Shown: piece by piece, positions 25,140-33,929 of the stretch
Layout: each line of letters begins with the position of its first letter
Position numbering within the stretch: position 1 is the first letter of the stretch
Program-made: the position numbers and the translations under genes
The notes under the pieces: generated by a model
Database searches by the model: none
Told to the model about the DNA's origin: nothing
Seen by the model: only the letters and a program-made list of their open reading frames with translations
NCBI GenBank assembly: GCA_019639075.1
Contig: JAHBSO010000011.1
Location: 24,356-88,355 of the forward strand
Length of the DNA: 64,000 bases
Reading direction: 5' to 3'
From: Actinomycetota bacterium
Lineage (GTDB): Bacteria > Actinomycetota > Acidimicrobiia > Acidimicrobiales > Iamiaceae

Positions 25140-26597
25140 ATGGACGACGACCTTCCCCCGGACATCGACGACGGCCCACCCCCGTGGGACGACGAACCGC
25201 CCGACGACGACGGTCCGTCGCGCCCGGTGCTGCGCAGCGTCGACGGCCCGCGTCGGGCCACGCCGTCCCCGGGCGGACGGGTGCCGCCCCACAACATCGA
25301 CGCCGAGGAGAGCCTCCTCGGGGCGATGCTCCTGTCGCGCACCGCGATCGACGTCGTATCGGAGTCGATGGAGCCCCGGTTCTTCTACAAGCCGGCCCAC
25401 GCCCACGTCTACGAGGCCATCACGTCGCTGTCGGCCGCGGGGGAACCGGTCGACCCGGTGACCGTGGCCGAGGAGCTGCGTCGCCACGACCTCCTCGACG
25501 CCATCGGCGGCCCGGGCACGCTGCTGTCGCTCCAGGCGGCCACGCCGGCCACCTCCAGCGCGTCGCGGTACGCCAGGATCGTCGAGGAGCACGCCATGCT
25601 CCGGGCGATGATCGGCGCCGCCGGCGAGATCTCCGAGCTGGGCTACAGCCTCCCCGACGACGTCACCAAGGCGCTCGACCAGGCCGAGAACCTGATGTTC
25701 CAGGTGGCCCAGCACCGCCAGACCGACACGATGTCGCGGCTGCACGACCTCCTCGACCAGACCCTCGACAGCCTCGAGGCGCTGGTCGAGCGGGGCGACG
25801 CGATCACCGGCACGCCCACCGGCTACCACGAGTTCGACGAGCTGACCTCCGGGCTCCAGCCCAACGCACTGGTGGTGGTCGGTGCCCGTCCCGGCATGGG
25901 CAAGACCAGCTTCGCCATGGGCATGGCCAGCCACGCCGCGCTCGAGGCCCAGCGGCCGGTGCTGTTCTTCTCGCTGGAGATGAGCAGGGTCGAGCTGTCC
26001 CAGCGGCTGCTGTGCTCGGAGGCCCGGGTCGACTCCACGAAGGTCCGCAACGGTCGCCTCACCGAGGACGACTGGCATCGCATCAGCCACGCCATCGGCC
26101 GTCTCGGCGACTCGCACCTGTGGATCGACGACAACCCGCACGTCACCGTCATGGAGATCCGGTCGAAGGCTCGGCGGCTCCAGTCCCAGCTCGGGGGCCA
26201 GCCCCTCGGCATGATCGTCGTGGACTACATCCAGCTGATGACCAGCCACGGTCGGGCCGAGAACCGCCAGACCGAGGTGGCCGAGATCAGCCGTGGCCTC
26301 AAGATCCTGGCCCGCGAGCTCCAGTGCCCGGTGGTCGCGCTCGCCCAGCTCAACCGGAGCCTCGAGCAGCGGGCCGACAAGCGTCCGATGCTGGCCGACC
26401 TCCGCGAGTCCGGGTCGCTGGAGCAGGACGCCGACATCGTCTGCTTCCTCTACCGCGACGAGCAGTACAACGCCGATTCGCCCGACGTCGGCACCGCCGA
26501 GGTCCTCGTGGCCAAGCACCGCGCCGGCCCCACCGGCATGGTCCGCCTCGCCTTCCTCAGCCACTACACCAAGTTCGCCAACATGGCCCGCGAGTGA
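25140..26597 (+). CDS. dnaB: Replicative DNA helicase DnaB
   Basis: DnaB is the hexameric helicase at the fork. The 485-residue product has a very acidic, Pro-rich N-terminus (about residues 1-45) not usual in the family, then the N-terminal domain (VPPHNIDAEESLLGAMLL). The RecA-like domain carries Walker A GARPGMGKTS at about 248-257. It also has FFSLEMS, Walker B IVVDYIQLM, LAQLNRSLEQR and DLRESGSLEQDADIV. The usual intein insertion sites are uninterrupted. It stands alone, preceded by DnaA boxes and a terminator. Confidence 0.97.
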   Translation: MDDDLPPDIDDGPPPWDDEPPDDDGPSRPVLRSVDGPRRATPSPGGRVPPHNIDAEESLLGAMLLSRTAIDVVSESMEPRFFYKPAHAHVYEAITSLSAAGEPVDPVTVAEELRRHDLLDAIGGPGTLLSLQAATPATSSASRYARIVEEHAMLRAMIGAAGEISELGYSLPDDVTKALDQAENLMFQVAQHRQTDTMSRLHDLLDQTLDSLEALVERGDAITGTPTGYHEFDELTSGLQPNALVVVGARPGMGKTSFAMGMASHAALEAQRPVLFFSLEMSRVELSQRLLCSEARVDSTKVRNGRLTEDDWHRISHAIGRLGDSHLWIDDNPHVTVMEIRSKARRLQSQLGGQPLGMIVVDYIQLMTSHGRAENRQTEVAEISRGLKILARELQCPVVALAQLNRSLEQRADKRPMLADLRESGSLEQDADIVCFLYRDEQYNADSPDVGTAEVLVAKHRAGPTGMVRLAFLSHYTKFANMARE

Positions 26598-26628
26598 TCG
26601 CGAGCCCGGCCCGAGGCGGCGATCGACG

Positions 26629-27189
26629 CTAGGGGGCGAGCGCAGCTGCGAGCTGCTCGGCCTCGGTCTGATCGAAGTTGCCGGTGATGTTGATCTCGCC
26701 GAGACCGAGATCGGAGCCGACCACGGCCGGGGCCGAGACGACCTCCTCGTCGAGGACGATCGCGATCGTTCCCGCCGTCCCGGCCGTCGCCGGACAGCTG
26801 GCGGCGCCGGCGAAGCAGTCGTTCAGAGCGTCGTTGAGCTCGTCGCGGCCGGGTCCGTCGAAGGTGAGGATGACGACCCATGCATCGTTGGCGAGCGCGG
26901 CCGACGCCGAAGCGACCGCGCTCTCGTCGGCGACCACGTCGCCGAGCCCGTAGCAGGTCGTCCCGTCCGTCGAGGGCAGGACCAGGTCGCCGTCGGGTGT
27001 GACGTCCGGGCAGGTGCCGCTGCCGGGCACGATGGAGAGGACCGGCCGGAACTCCAGGGACGTGTCGTTCGTCGGCGTCCGGGTGGTCGACGACGCGTCG
27101 GTGGTGTCGCCGTCCCCGTCGGCCGAACAGGCGGTCATCGCCACCGCCAGGACGACGATCCAGAGGACGATCCTGGTTCCACGTGCCAT
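26629..27189 (-). CDS. Lipoprotein with a SecD P1-head-like domain
   Basis: This 186-residue exported protein has a lipobox signal (LWIVVLAVAMTAC). Its C-terminal part closely follows the periplasmic head domain of SecD: DELNDALNDCF..., then AIVLDEEVVSAP and INITGNFDQTEAEQLAAAL. SecD itself is a membrane protein, whereas here the head stands alone and is lipid-anchored. A paired Cys set (C in SGTCPDV, TTCYGL, DCFAG, SCPAT) suggests disulfides. No sec gene is adjacent. Function is unknown; a role in late export or folding is only a guess. Confidence 0.75.
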   Translation of the reverse strand: MARGTRIVLWIVVLAVAMTACSADGDGDTTDASSTTRTPTNDTSLEFRPVLSIVPGSGTCPDVTPDGDLVLPSTDGTTCYGLGDVVADESAVASASAALANDAWVVILTFDGPGRDELNDALNDCFAGAASCPATAGTAGTIAIVLDEEVVSAPAVVGSDLGLGEINITGNFDQTEAEQLAAALAP

Positions 27190-27316
27190 GCGCAGCCCTC
27201 CGAGCTCGGTTCGCCCGCGGTGGCGGGCGGATCCTGCCGGCACCGTACCGGGGGAGGTGCCTTCCCCTGGTGAGGGTCGACGGGTACAGGGGGCAGCGTT
27301 GGGCCATGATCGGCCG

Positions 27317-27994
27317 ATGGCTGCGAGATGGAGCGGACCGAACGAGGGGGCGGCCGCGGCGCGGCGGCCGGTGATCCACGACGACCTGGAGCCGCTGGAG
27401 CTCGACGGGTTCGAGGACGACGACGGGTTCCGCGACCGGGCGATCACCGGGTTCGCCGTCGCCGCGGACGCCGAGCGGGTCGAGCTGATCCGCTGCACGG
27501 TGACGACCATGCGGATGACCGCGGCTCGCCTGCGGCGGCTGCACCTCACCGACGTGCGGCTGGTCGACTGCGACCTGTCGCAGGCGGTGTTCGAGGAGGC
27601 GTCGTTCGACCGCGTCGAGCTGGTCCGCTGCCGGCTCAGCGAGGCCGACCTCGGCGGCGCGCGGCTGGTCGACGTCCGCTTCGTGGAGTGCCAGCTCGAC
27701 GGGGCCGCGTTCCGGCTGGTCGAAGCGGCCCGGCTGGAGGTCGAGGACTCGACCGCGCCCGGCCTCGACCTCTACCGGGCTCGGATCCCGGGCGCCCGCA
27801 TCCTCGACACCGACCTCACCGGCGCCGATCTCAGCGGGGCCGACCTGGCCCGGGCGCGGCTCCACGGCTCGCGCCTGGTCGACCTCGTCGGCGCATCGGC
27901 CCTGCGAGGGGCCGGGATCGACGCCGAGCAGGTCGTCGACGCCGGCGCCGCCGTCCTCGCCGACCTCGGCATCACCGTCACCGACCGGGATTGA
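27317..27994 (+). CDS. Pentapeptide-repeat protein
   Basis: This 225-residue protein has pentapeptide-repeat units of the A(D/N)LXX type, for example EADLGGARLVDVRF, DLTGADLSGADLARARL and GSRLVDLVGASAL. They predict a right-handed beta-helix from about residue 55 to 200. The N-terminus is acidic (HDDLEPLELDGFEDDDGF). Many such proteins have no known role, and a few mimic DNA and bind gyrase. No resistance gene is nearby. The upstream frame is open, but the ATG at 27317 is the first that does not overlap the divergent lipoprotein start. Confidence 0.82.
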   Translation: MAARWSGPNEGAAAARRPVIHDDLEPLELDGFEDDDGFRDRAITGFAVAADAERVELIRCTVTTMRMTAARLRRLHLTDVRLVDCDLSQAVFEEASFDRVELVRCRLSEADLGGARLVDVRFVECQLDGAAFRLVEAARLEVEDSTAPGLDLYRARIPGARILDTDLTGADLSGADLARARLHGSRLVDLVGASALRGAGIDAEQVVDAGAAVLADLGITVTDRD

Positions 27995-28004
27995 CGAGGT
28001 CGCC

Positions 28005-28183
28005 GGGTTTCGACTCCGCTCGCCCAGGGGCTCGCTCCGCTCAACCAACAGTGGGGTTGCCGGGTTTCGACTCCGCTCGCCCAGGGGCTCGCTCCGCTCA
28101 ACCAACCGCGGGGTCGCTCCTCTGTTCCTCGAGCGAGTGGGGCGCCTCCTCTGTTCCTCGAGCGAGCGGAGCGAGTCGAGAGG
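28005..28183. repeat. REP-like cluster with two exact 45-bp direct copies
   Basis: 28005-28049 and 28062-28106 are identical to each other and to 17361-17405. Two opposite-orientation relatives follow at about 28122-28140 (truncated) and 28151-28183. The cluster fills most of the gap between the convergent pentapeptide and membrane-protein genes. Confidence 0.88.
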
Positions 28184-28262
28184 TCGGTCAGGTCGGTCCG
28201 CCGGCGGGGGTGAACCCCGGGTTGTCGCTCCGACGTTGGCGCCCGCGACGCTGCAGCAGGCG

Positions 28263-28850
28263 CTAGACCTCCCACTGGGCATGACCGACGCAGTACAGAC
28301 CCCGGAACGACACGATCGACCCGGCGATCGCGGCACCGAACACCAAGGTCCAGCCCCAGCTCCAGCCGTCGCCCAGCGGGACGACGTCCGTGGCGACGAG
28401 CGACATCACGACGGCGGTACCGATGACGAGCACGGCCGCGGTGGCCCACCACTGCAGTGCCCGGTGATCGATCGAGCGTCCGTCGTCCAGTCCGGCCCGG
28501 CGGACGAAGTCGGCGAGGGCCATGACGTAGGACCCGATGCCGGCCATGGTGACCATGGACGTGATCGCCACGACGACGCCGTCCGCGACGAAGGGGAGCA
28601 ACGACGCGAACGTGACCAGCTCCACCGCGACCACGGCGACCGCGGGGAGGGCCACTTCGGGACGGACGGACTCGCGGTCAGGGCCCTGCCCGAGCCGGTG
28701 GAGCGCCATCAGGAGGACGACGCCGAAGACCGGCAGGAGGACCGGGAACTCGGCGACGCGGAGCGCACCGCCGACGCACAGCGTGAGCCAGAACCAGCGG
28801 CCGACGCGTTCGAGGTCCTTCGGCAACGTCTCGTCGGTCTCCACGTCCAC
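28263..28850 (-). CDS. Integral membrane protein of unknown function
   Basis: This 195-residue protein has about five or six hydrophobic helices, a short acidic N-terminus (MDVETDETLPKDLERV) and no recognised motif. The final residues (RGLYCVGHAQWEV) lie outside the last helix. I do not recognise the family. Repeat clusters lie on both sides (28005-28183 and 28868-28990). Confidence 0.65.
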   Translation of the reverse strand: MDVETDETLPKDLERVGRWFWLTLCVGGALRVAEFPVLLPVFGVVLLMALHRLGQGPDRESVRPEVALPAVAVVAVELVTFASLLPFVADGVVVAITSMVTMAGIGSYVMALADFVRRAGLDDGRSIDHRALQWWATAAVLVIGTAVVMSLVATDVVPLGDGWSWGWTLVFGAAIAGSIVSFRGLYCVGHAQWEV

Positions 28851-28867
28851 GTCCCACCTCCTGCGTC

Positions 28868-28990
28868 GGGTTTCGACTCCGCTTCGCTCCGCTCAACCAG
28901 CAGAGCGGTTTCGACTCAGCTTCGCTCCGCTCGACCAACACTTCGACCCCTGAGCGGTTTCGACTCCGCTGCGCTCCGCTCAACCAGCAG
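28868..28990. repeat. REP-like cluster in a divergent intergenic region (three units)
   Basis: Three shorter units in one orientation (about 28868-28905, 28906-28939, 28955-28990), each beginning GGTTTCGACTC and ending CTC(A/G)ACCA, lie between two divergent starts. This is the only cluster in the window placed upstream of genes on both sides. Confidence 0.8.
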
Positions 28991-29025
28991 AGCGGTCGAA
29001 GGGCTGCCGACGGGCACCGTAGGTC

Positions 29026-31569
29026 ATGATCGTCGGCGTGGCGACGGCACCCCAGGTTCCGGACACCGGCTTGCCGGTGGAGGCGGCGGTCGCCGAGCTG
29101 CGGGCCGCGCTGGCCGGCCCGGGCCACGCAGTGCTGGTGGCCGAGCCCGGCGCGGGCAAGACGACGGTGGTGCCGCTGCGCCTGCTCGACGAGCCGTGGC
29201 TCGACGGTGGGCGGATCGTGGTGCTGGAACCCCGACGCCTCGCCGCGCGGGCCGCGGCCCGGCGCATGGCCGAGCTGCTCGGCGAACCGGTCGGTCGGAC
29301 CGTCGGGTACCGGACCCGCGACGAGCGGGTCGGCGGTCGCGACGTCCGCATCGAGGTCATCACCGAGGGCATCCTCGTCCGGCGCCTCCAGGCCGACCCC
29401 GAGCTGCCCGGAACCGGGTTGGTGGTGCTCGACGAGGTGCACGAGCGGAACCTCACCACCGACCTGTCGCTGGCCCTGGTCCTCGACGTCCGTCGGGCCC
29501 TGCGCCCGGACCTGCGGGTCCTGGCCATGTCGGCCACGCTCGACACGGCCCGGTTCGCGGCGATCGTCGGCGGCGAGGCCGGGTCGGCGCCGGTGGTGTC
29601 CTCGCCGGGTCGCACGTTCCCGGTCGAGGTGCGGTGGCGGCCGCCCGGACCCCGCGACCGGCTCGACGGCCACGTCGCCCGCGTCGTGGCCGAGGCGCTG
29701 GCGACCGAGCCGGACGGCGACGTCCTGGTGTTCCTGCCGGGGGTCGCCGAGATCGAGCGGGTCCGACGAGGCCTGACGCTCCCCGGGCACGTCGTGGCCC
29801 ACCCGCTGCACGGGTCGCTGCCCGTGGAGGACCAGGACCGGGCGCTGGCTCCGTCCGCACCCGGGCGTCGTCGGGTGGTGCTGGCCACCGACATCGCCGA
29901 GTCCAGCCTGACGGTGGCCGGCGTGCGCGTCGTCGTCGATGCCGGCCGGGCGCGGGTCCCCCGCTACGAGGCTTCGACCGGGCGGACCGGTCTGGTCACC
30001 GTCGATGCCTCCCGTGCCTCGGCCGACCAGCGGGCCGGGCGGGCCGGGCGGCTCGGACCCGGCGTCGCGTACCGCCTGTGGGCCGAGCACGACCACCTCC
30101 GCCGACCGGCGCATCCCGAGCCGGAGATCGCGCAGGTCGACCTGGCCGGGTTCGCCCTCGAGCTCTCCTGCTGGGGTGCCCGGCCCGACGACCTGGCGCT
30201 GCCCGACCAGCCCCCGGCGGCGGCGTGGCAGCGCGGCGTCGCCCTCCTGCACGTCCTCGGCGCGATCGATGGGGACGGCCGACCTACAGCGACGGGTCGC
30301 GAGCTCGTGCGGCTCCCGCTGTCGCCACGGGCCGCCCGGATGCTCGTCGCGGCCCGGGACCGGGGCATCGCCTGGACCGGCGCGGTGACGGCCGCGGTCG
30401 TCGAGGAGCGCGACGTCCTCGGTGGTCGCCGCGACGATCGCCACGCCGATCTGGTCGAGCGGGTGCGCGTCGTGGGCTCCTCGGTCCGCGGCCGGGCGAG
30501 GTCCGCGCCGGTCGACCGTCTGGTCGAGGCGGTGCGGCGTCGGGCCCGCGAGCTGCACCGGCGGGCCGGGGGCGGCGACCGGGAGGAGGTCGACGGTGCG
30601 GCGGTGGCGGCGCTGGTCGCCGGCGCGTTCCCCGACCGCATCGCCCAGGCCCGCGGTGGTGGCCGCTTCCGGCTGCGTTCGGGGGGTGGCGGGTGGCTGC
30701 CCGAGCACGACCCGTTGGCCGGGGCAGCCTTCCTGGCGGTGGCCGAGGTCGACGTCGGGGTCGGTGACGGACGGATCCGTCTGGCCGTCGGCCTCGACGA
30801 GGACCAGGTCGGGGCCATCCTGGGCGACGAGGTCGAGCGGCGCGAGGAGGTGCGCTGGGACGACGCCGTCGACAACCTGAGGGTCAGGGTCGAGGAGCGG
30901 GTCGACGCCCTCGTGCTCCGCACGGTGGACCGTCCGGCCGGCCCGGGCCCGGCCACCGTCGACGCGCTGCTCGAGCGGGTCCGGGCCACCGGCGGCAACG
31001 CGCTGCCCTGGTCTGCGAAGGCTCGCGACCTGCAGCACCGCGTCGGGTTCCTGCGTTCGCTCGACCCCGACCGGTGGCCGGCGCTCGACGACGAGACCCT
31101 GCTGGCGACCCTCGACGACTGGCTGGCCCCGCACCTGGTCGGGGCCACCGGCCGCGCCGCGCTGGCCGGGCTCGATCTGGCGGCGGTGCTGGGTTCGGCG
31201 CTGTCGTGGGAGCAGCGGACCGCGCTCGACCGCGAGGCTCCCGCGCACGTGGCGACCGCGGGCGGCCGCGACCTCCCGGTGCGCTACGCCGATGCCGTGC
31301 ACGGGGCCGGACCCTCCGTCGAGGCCCGCGCCCAGGACCTGTACGGCACGACCGTGCACCCCACCGTGGCGGGTGGGCGGGTCCCGATCGTCGTGCGCGT
31401 GCTGTCACCGGCCGGTCGTCCCGTGCAGGTCACCGCCGACCTGCCGGGCTTCTGGTCGGGGTCGTGGTCGGAGGTGCGCAAGGAGATGGCCGGGCGCTAC
31501 CCCAAGCACGACTGGCCGACCGATCCGGCCGTGGCCCCGCCCCGGTCGGCGTCGCGGCGGGGGAGCTGA
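29026..31569 (+). CDS. hrpB: ATP-dependent helicase HrpB
   Basis: HrpB is a DEAH-family helicase of unclear cellular role. The 847-residue product has motif I EPGAGKTTVVPL near residue 45, DEVHER (a DEVH form of motif II), LAMSATLD, the helicase-C region with SSLTVAGVRVVVDAG and the QRAGRAGRLGPG motif. The HrpB-specific C-terminal domain (FWSGSWSEVRKEMAGRYPKHDWP) ends the protein at normal length. The ATG at 29026 is used. A GTG 12 nt later would leave a shorter spacer from TAGGTC and is a possible alternative. Confidence 0.93.
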   Translation: MIVGVATAPQVPDTGLPVEAAVAELRAALAGPGHAVLVAEPGAGKTTVVPLRLLDEPWLDGGRIVVLEPRRLAARAAARRMAELLGEPVGRTVGYRTRDERVGGRDVRIEVITEGILVRRLQADPELPGTGLVVLDEVHERNLTTDLSLALVLDVRRALRPDLRVLAMSATLDTARFAAIVGGEAGSAPVVSSPGRTFPVEVRWRPPGPRDRLDGHVARVVAEALATEPDGDVLVFLPGVAEIERVRRGLTLPGHVVAHPLHGSLPVEDQDRALAPSAPGRRRVVLATDIAESSLTVAGVRVVVDAGRARVPRYEASTGRTGLVTVDASRASADQRAGRAGRLGPGVAYRLWAEHDHLRRPAHPEPEIAQVDLAGFALELSCWGARPDDLALPDQPPAAAWQRGVALLHVLGAIDGDGRPTATGRELVRLPLSPRAARMLVAARDRGIAWTGAVTAAVVEERDVLGGRRDDRHADLVERVRVVGSSVRGRARSAPVDRLVEAVRRRARELHRRAGGGDREEVDGAAVAALVAGAFPDRIAQARGGGRFRLRSGGGGWLPEHDPLAGAAFLAVAEVDVGVGDGRIRLAVGLDEDQVGAILGDEVERREEVRWDDAVDNLRVRVEERVDALVLRTVDRPAGPGPATVDALLERVRATGGNALPWSAKARDLQHRVGFLRSLDPDRWPALDDETLLATLDDWLAPHLVGATGRAALAGLDLAAVLGSALSWEQRTALDREAPAHVATAGGRDLPVRYADAVHGAGPSVEARAQDLYGTTVHPTVAGGRVPIVVRVLSPAGRPVQVTADLPGFWSGSWSEVRKEMAGRYPKHDWPTDPAVAPPRSASRRGS

Positions 31570-31665
31570 CCTGGTCGGACGAGTGCGAGAACCCTCCAGC
31601 GGGCGGCGGGCGAGGGGTACGCTCGGCTCCGAGCGGATCGCCGATCCACGGAACAGGGGACTGTC

Positions 31666-32352
31666 ATGGAGATGCGTCGTCGGGTGGGTGCCGAGGTCTT
31701 CGGCACCTTTTGGTTGGTCCTCGGCGGTTGCGGGACCGCGGTCCTGGCCGGGGACAAGGTCGGGTACCTGGGCATCGCCCTGGCGTTCGGTCTCAGCGTG
31801 CTCACCGCCGCGTACGCCGTCGGCCACATCTCCGGTGGTCACTTCAACCCGGCGGTCACCATCGGGCTCGTGGTGGCCAAGCGGTTCGACGCGAAGGACG
31901 CGGTGGCCCACATCGTCGCCCAGCTGGTCGGGGCGATCCTCGCCGGTTGCACGATCTTCGTGATCGCCATGGGGATGAAGGGGTTCGAGGCCACCGACAC
32001 GACCTGGGCGGCCAACGGCTTCGGCGACCAGAGCCCCGGCGGCTACAACCTCCTCGCCGTGCTGGTCGCCGAGGTGGTGCTCACGGCCGTGTTCCTCATC
32101 ATCATCCTCGGCGCCACGGCCGACGAGGCCGAGCCGGTCGCCGGTGGTCTGGCCATCGGCCTGGCGCTGACGCTCATCCACCTCATCTCGATCCCCGTGT
32201 CGAACACGTCGGTGAACCCGGCCCGGTCGACCAGCCAGGCGCTGTTCGCGGGTACCGACTTCCTGGTGCAGCTGCCGGTGTTCTGGGTGGCACCGATCGC
32301 CGGAGCGGCGATCGGTGGCCTGCTCTGGTCGACCCTCCTGCGCAAGACCTGA
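31666..32352 (+). CDS. aqpZ: Aquaporin Z-like MIP channel
   Basis: This 228-residue protein is a six-helix water channel. It has the two NPA half-helices, SGGHFNPAVT near residue 65 and NTSVNPARS near 185. The conserved AEVFGTFWLVLGGCG start is that of AqpZ rather than GlpF. A gap of 96 nt separates it from hrpB; TACGCT at about 31618 is a candidate -10 with a leader of about 40 nt. Confidence 0.94.
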   Translation: MEMRRRVGAEVFGTFWLVLGGCGTAVLAGDKVGYLGIALAFGLSVLTAAYAVGHISGGHFNPAVTIGLVVAKRFDAKDAVAHIVAQLVGAILAGCTIFVIAMGMKGFEATDTTWAANGFGDQSPGGYNLLAVLVAEVVLTAVFLIIILGATADEAEPVAGGLAIGLALTLIHLISIPVSNTSVNPARSTSQALFAGTDFLVQLPVFWVAPIAGAAIGGLLWSTLLRKT

Positions 32353-32411
32353 CCCGGTGGCCCGCTCGGGCCGCCGGGACCGCCCGGCGGGCCGAGTAGG
32401 TTGCCACCCCG

Positions 32412-33929
32412 ATGGAGCACGTCGGTCGTCGTCTGGTCGGTGCCGCGCTCGTCGGTGCCGGCGTCGCCGCAGCGGTGGGTGCGTGGCGTCGCCGCGCCGA
32501 TCGGCCCGACGACGGGTCGATCTCGGTGCGGTCGCGCACCCAGCGCAACCTGGCGCTGGCCGGGGTGGCCTCCCGCGCCGGCAGCGGGTGGGCGGCCGAC
32601 CGGGCCCGCCAGGTGTTCGCGGACGCCGAGCGGAAGGTCGAGCTGGCCGAGGCTCGTCAGATCCGCACCGCGGAGCAGGTCGCCGAGACGCTCGGCTCCA
32701 TGAAGGGCGCCATGATGAAGCTCGGCCAGATGGTCAGCTACCTCGACCAGGGCATGCCCGAGCCGGTGCGGGAGGCCCTCGCCCAGCTCCAGCAGGACGC
32801 CCCGCCGATGGCCCCGGAGCTGGCGGCGCAGGTCCTGGCCGAGGAGCTCGGTTCACCCCCGGAGGTGCTGTTCGCCGAGTGGGACCCGGTGCCGATCGCC
32901 GCGGCGTCGATCGGTCAGGTGCACCGGGCCATGACCCACGACGGTCGGGCGGTGGCGGTGAAGGTGCAGTACCCGGGGGTCGACAAGGCGATCGAGGGGG
33001 ACCTCGACAACGCCGGGATGCTCTTCGGGGGCATGAAGTACCTGTTCCCGGGGCTCGACCCGAAGCCGCTGGTGGCCGAGCTGCGCGAGCGCATCACCGA
33101 GGAGCTGGACTACCGGATCGAGGCCGACAACCAGCGGCTGTTCACCGAGTACTACCGGGACCACCCCTTCATCCACGTGCCCGACGTGATCGGTGAGCTG
33201 TCCACGCAGCGGGTGCTCACCTCCGAGCTGGCCGCCGGGGTCCGCTTCGCCGAGGTGACCGCTTGGTCCGACGAGGACCGTGACCGCGTCGGCGAGATCA
33301 TCTACCGCTACGTGTTCGGCAGCCTCTACCGGCTGGGCGCCTTCAACGGCGATCCGCACCCGGGCAACTACCTGTTCGGCACCGACGGCCGGGTCACGTT
33401 CCTCGACTACGGCCTGGTGAAGCGGTTCACCGACGAGGAGCTGCTGCCGTTCGAGCAGATGATCCACAGCGCGGTGATCGAGCCCGATCCGGTGCGGTTC
33501 CGGGAGATCGTGGAGTCGGTCGGCCTGATCAAGCCGGGTCTCGACTTCACCGACGAGCAGGTCGAGCGGTACTTCGGCCACTTCTACGAGTTCGTGCGCG
33601 ACGACGAGGTCCGCACGTTCGACCACGAGTACGCCAGTGAGATGGTGGCCCGGTTCTTCGACACGTCCTCCGAGCACGGCGAGATCATGAAGGCGGCGAA
33701 CGTGCCGAAGTCGATGGTCATCATCCAGCGGATCAACCTCGGGCTGATGGCGATCCTCGGGGATCTGCGCAGCACGGCCCGCTGGCGCCGGATCGCCGAG
33801 GAGATCTGGCCGTGGGTGGACGCCCCGCCCGCCACCGAGCTGGGTCGGGCCGAGGCCGAGTGGCGGGAGCGCACCGGCCGGGGCACCGTCCGCCTCGGTC
33901 TGCGCGACGTCAGCGCTGCTGGAAGCTGA
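32412..33929 (+). CDS. ABC1/UbiB-family atypical kinase
   Basis: This 505-residue protein has the UbiB-family KxGQ motif (MMKLGQMVSYLDQGMPEPV) and the alanine-rich loop AAASIGQVHRA. It also has a conserved Lys (VAVKVQYPG), GDPHPGNYLF and DYGLVKRF in place of DFG. Family members work as ATPases in ubiquinone synthesis or lipid handling; actinobacteria use menaquinone, so the lipid target here is open. The ATG follows TAGGTT by 9 nt, a near-leaderless start. Its 3' end overlaps the convergent YceI gene by 20 nt. Confidence 0.9.
   Translation: MEHVGRRLVGAALVGAGVAAAVGAWRRRADRPDDGSISVRSRTQRNLALAGVASRAGSGWAADRARQVFADAERKVELAEARQIRTAEQVAETLGSMKGAMMKLGQMVSYLDQGMPEPVREALAQLQQDAPPMAPELAAQVLAEELGSPPEVLFAEWDPVPIAAASIGQVHRAMTHDGRAVAVKVQYPGVDKAIEGDLDNAGMLFGGMKYLFPGLDPKPLVAELRERITEELDYRIEADNQRLFTEYYRDHPFIHVPDVIGELSTQRVLTSELAAGVRFAEVTAWSDEDRDRVGEIIYRYVFGSLYRLGAFNGDPHPGNYLFGTDGRVTFLDYGLVKRFTDEELLPFEQMIHSAVIEPDPVRFREIVESVGLIKPGLDFTDEQVERYFGHFYEFVRDDEVRTFDHEYASEMVARFFDTSSEHGEIMKAANVPKSMVIIQRINLGLMAILGDLRSTARWRRIAEEIWPWVDAPPATELGRAEAEWRERTGRGTVRLGLRDVSAAGS

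Noticed and set aside
25140..26597. A possible intein in dnaB, common in actinobacteria
   Set aside because: The Walker and motif-3 regions are continuous and the protein is of normal length.
27175..27190. A parS-like sequence GGTTCCACGTGCCA near a lipoprotein start
   Set aside because: Only the left half matches the parS palindrome; the right half (GGAACA) is absent, so ParB binding is unlikely.
28005..28183. The repeat clusters as a CRISPR array
   Set aside because: Units alternate in orientation, spacing is irregular, there are no unique spacers of uniform length and no cas genes.
28137..29000. Open frames through repeat clusters giving 'VERSEPLGERSRN' peptides as N-terminal extensions of genes
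   Set aside because: These are read-through of the REP-like units in several frames; each neighbouring gene has a better start without them.
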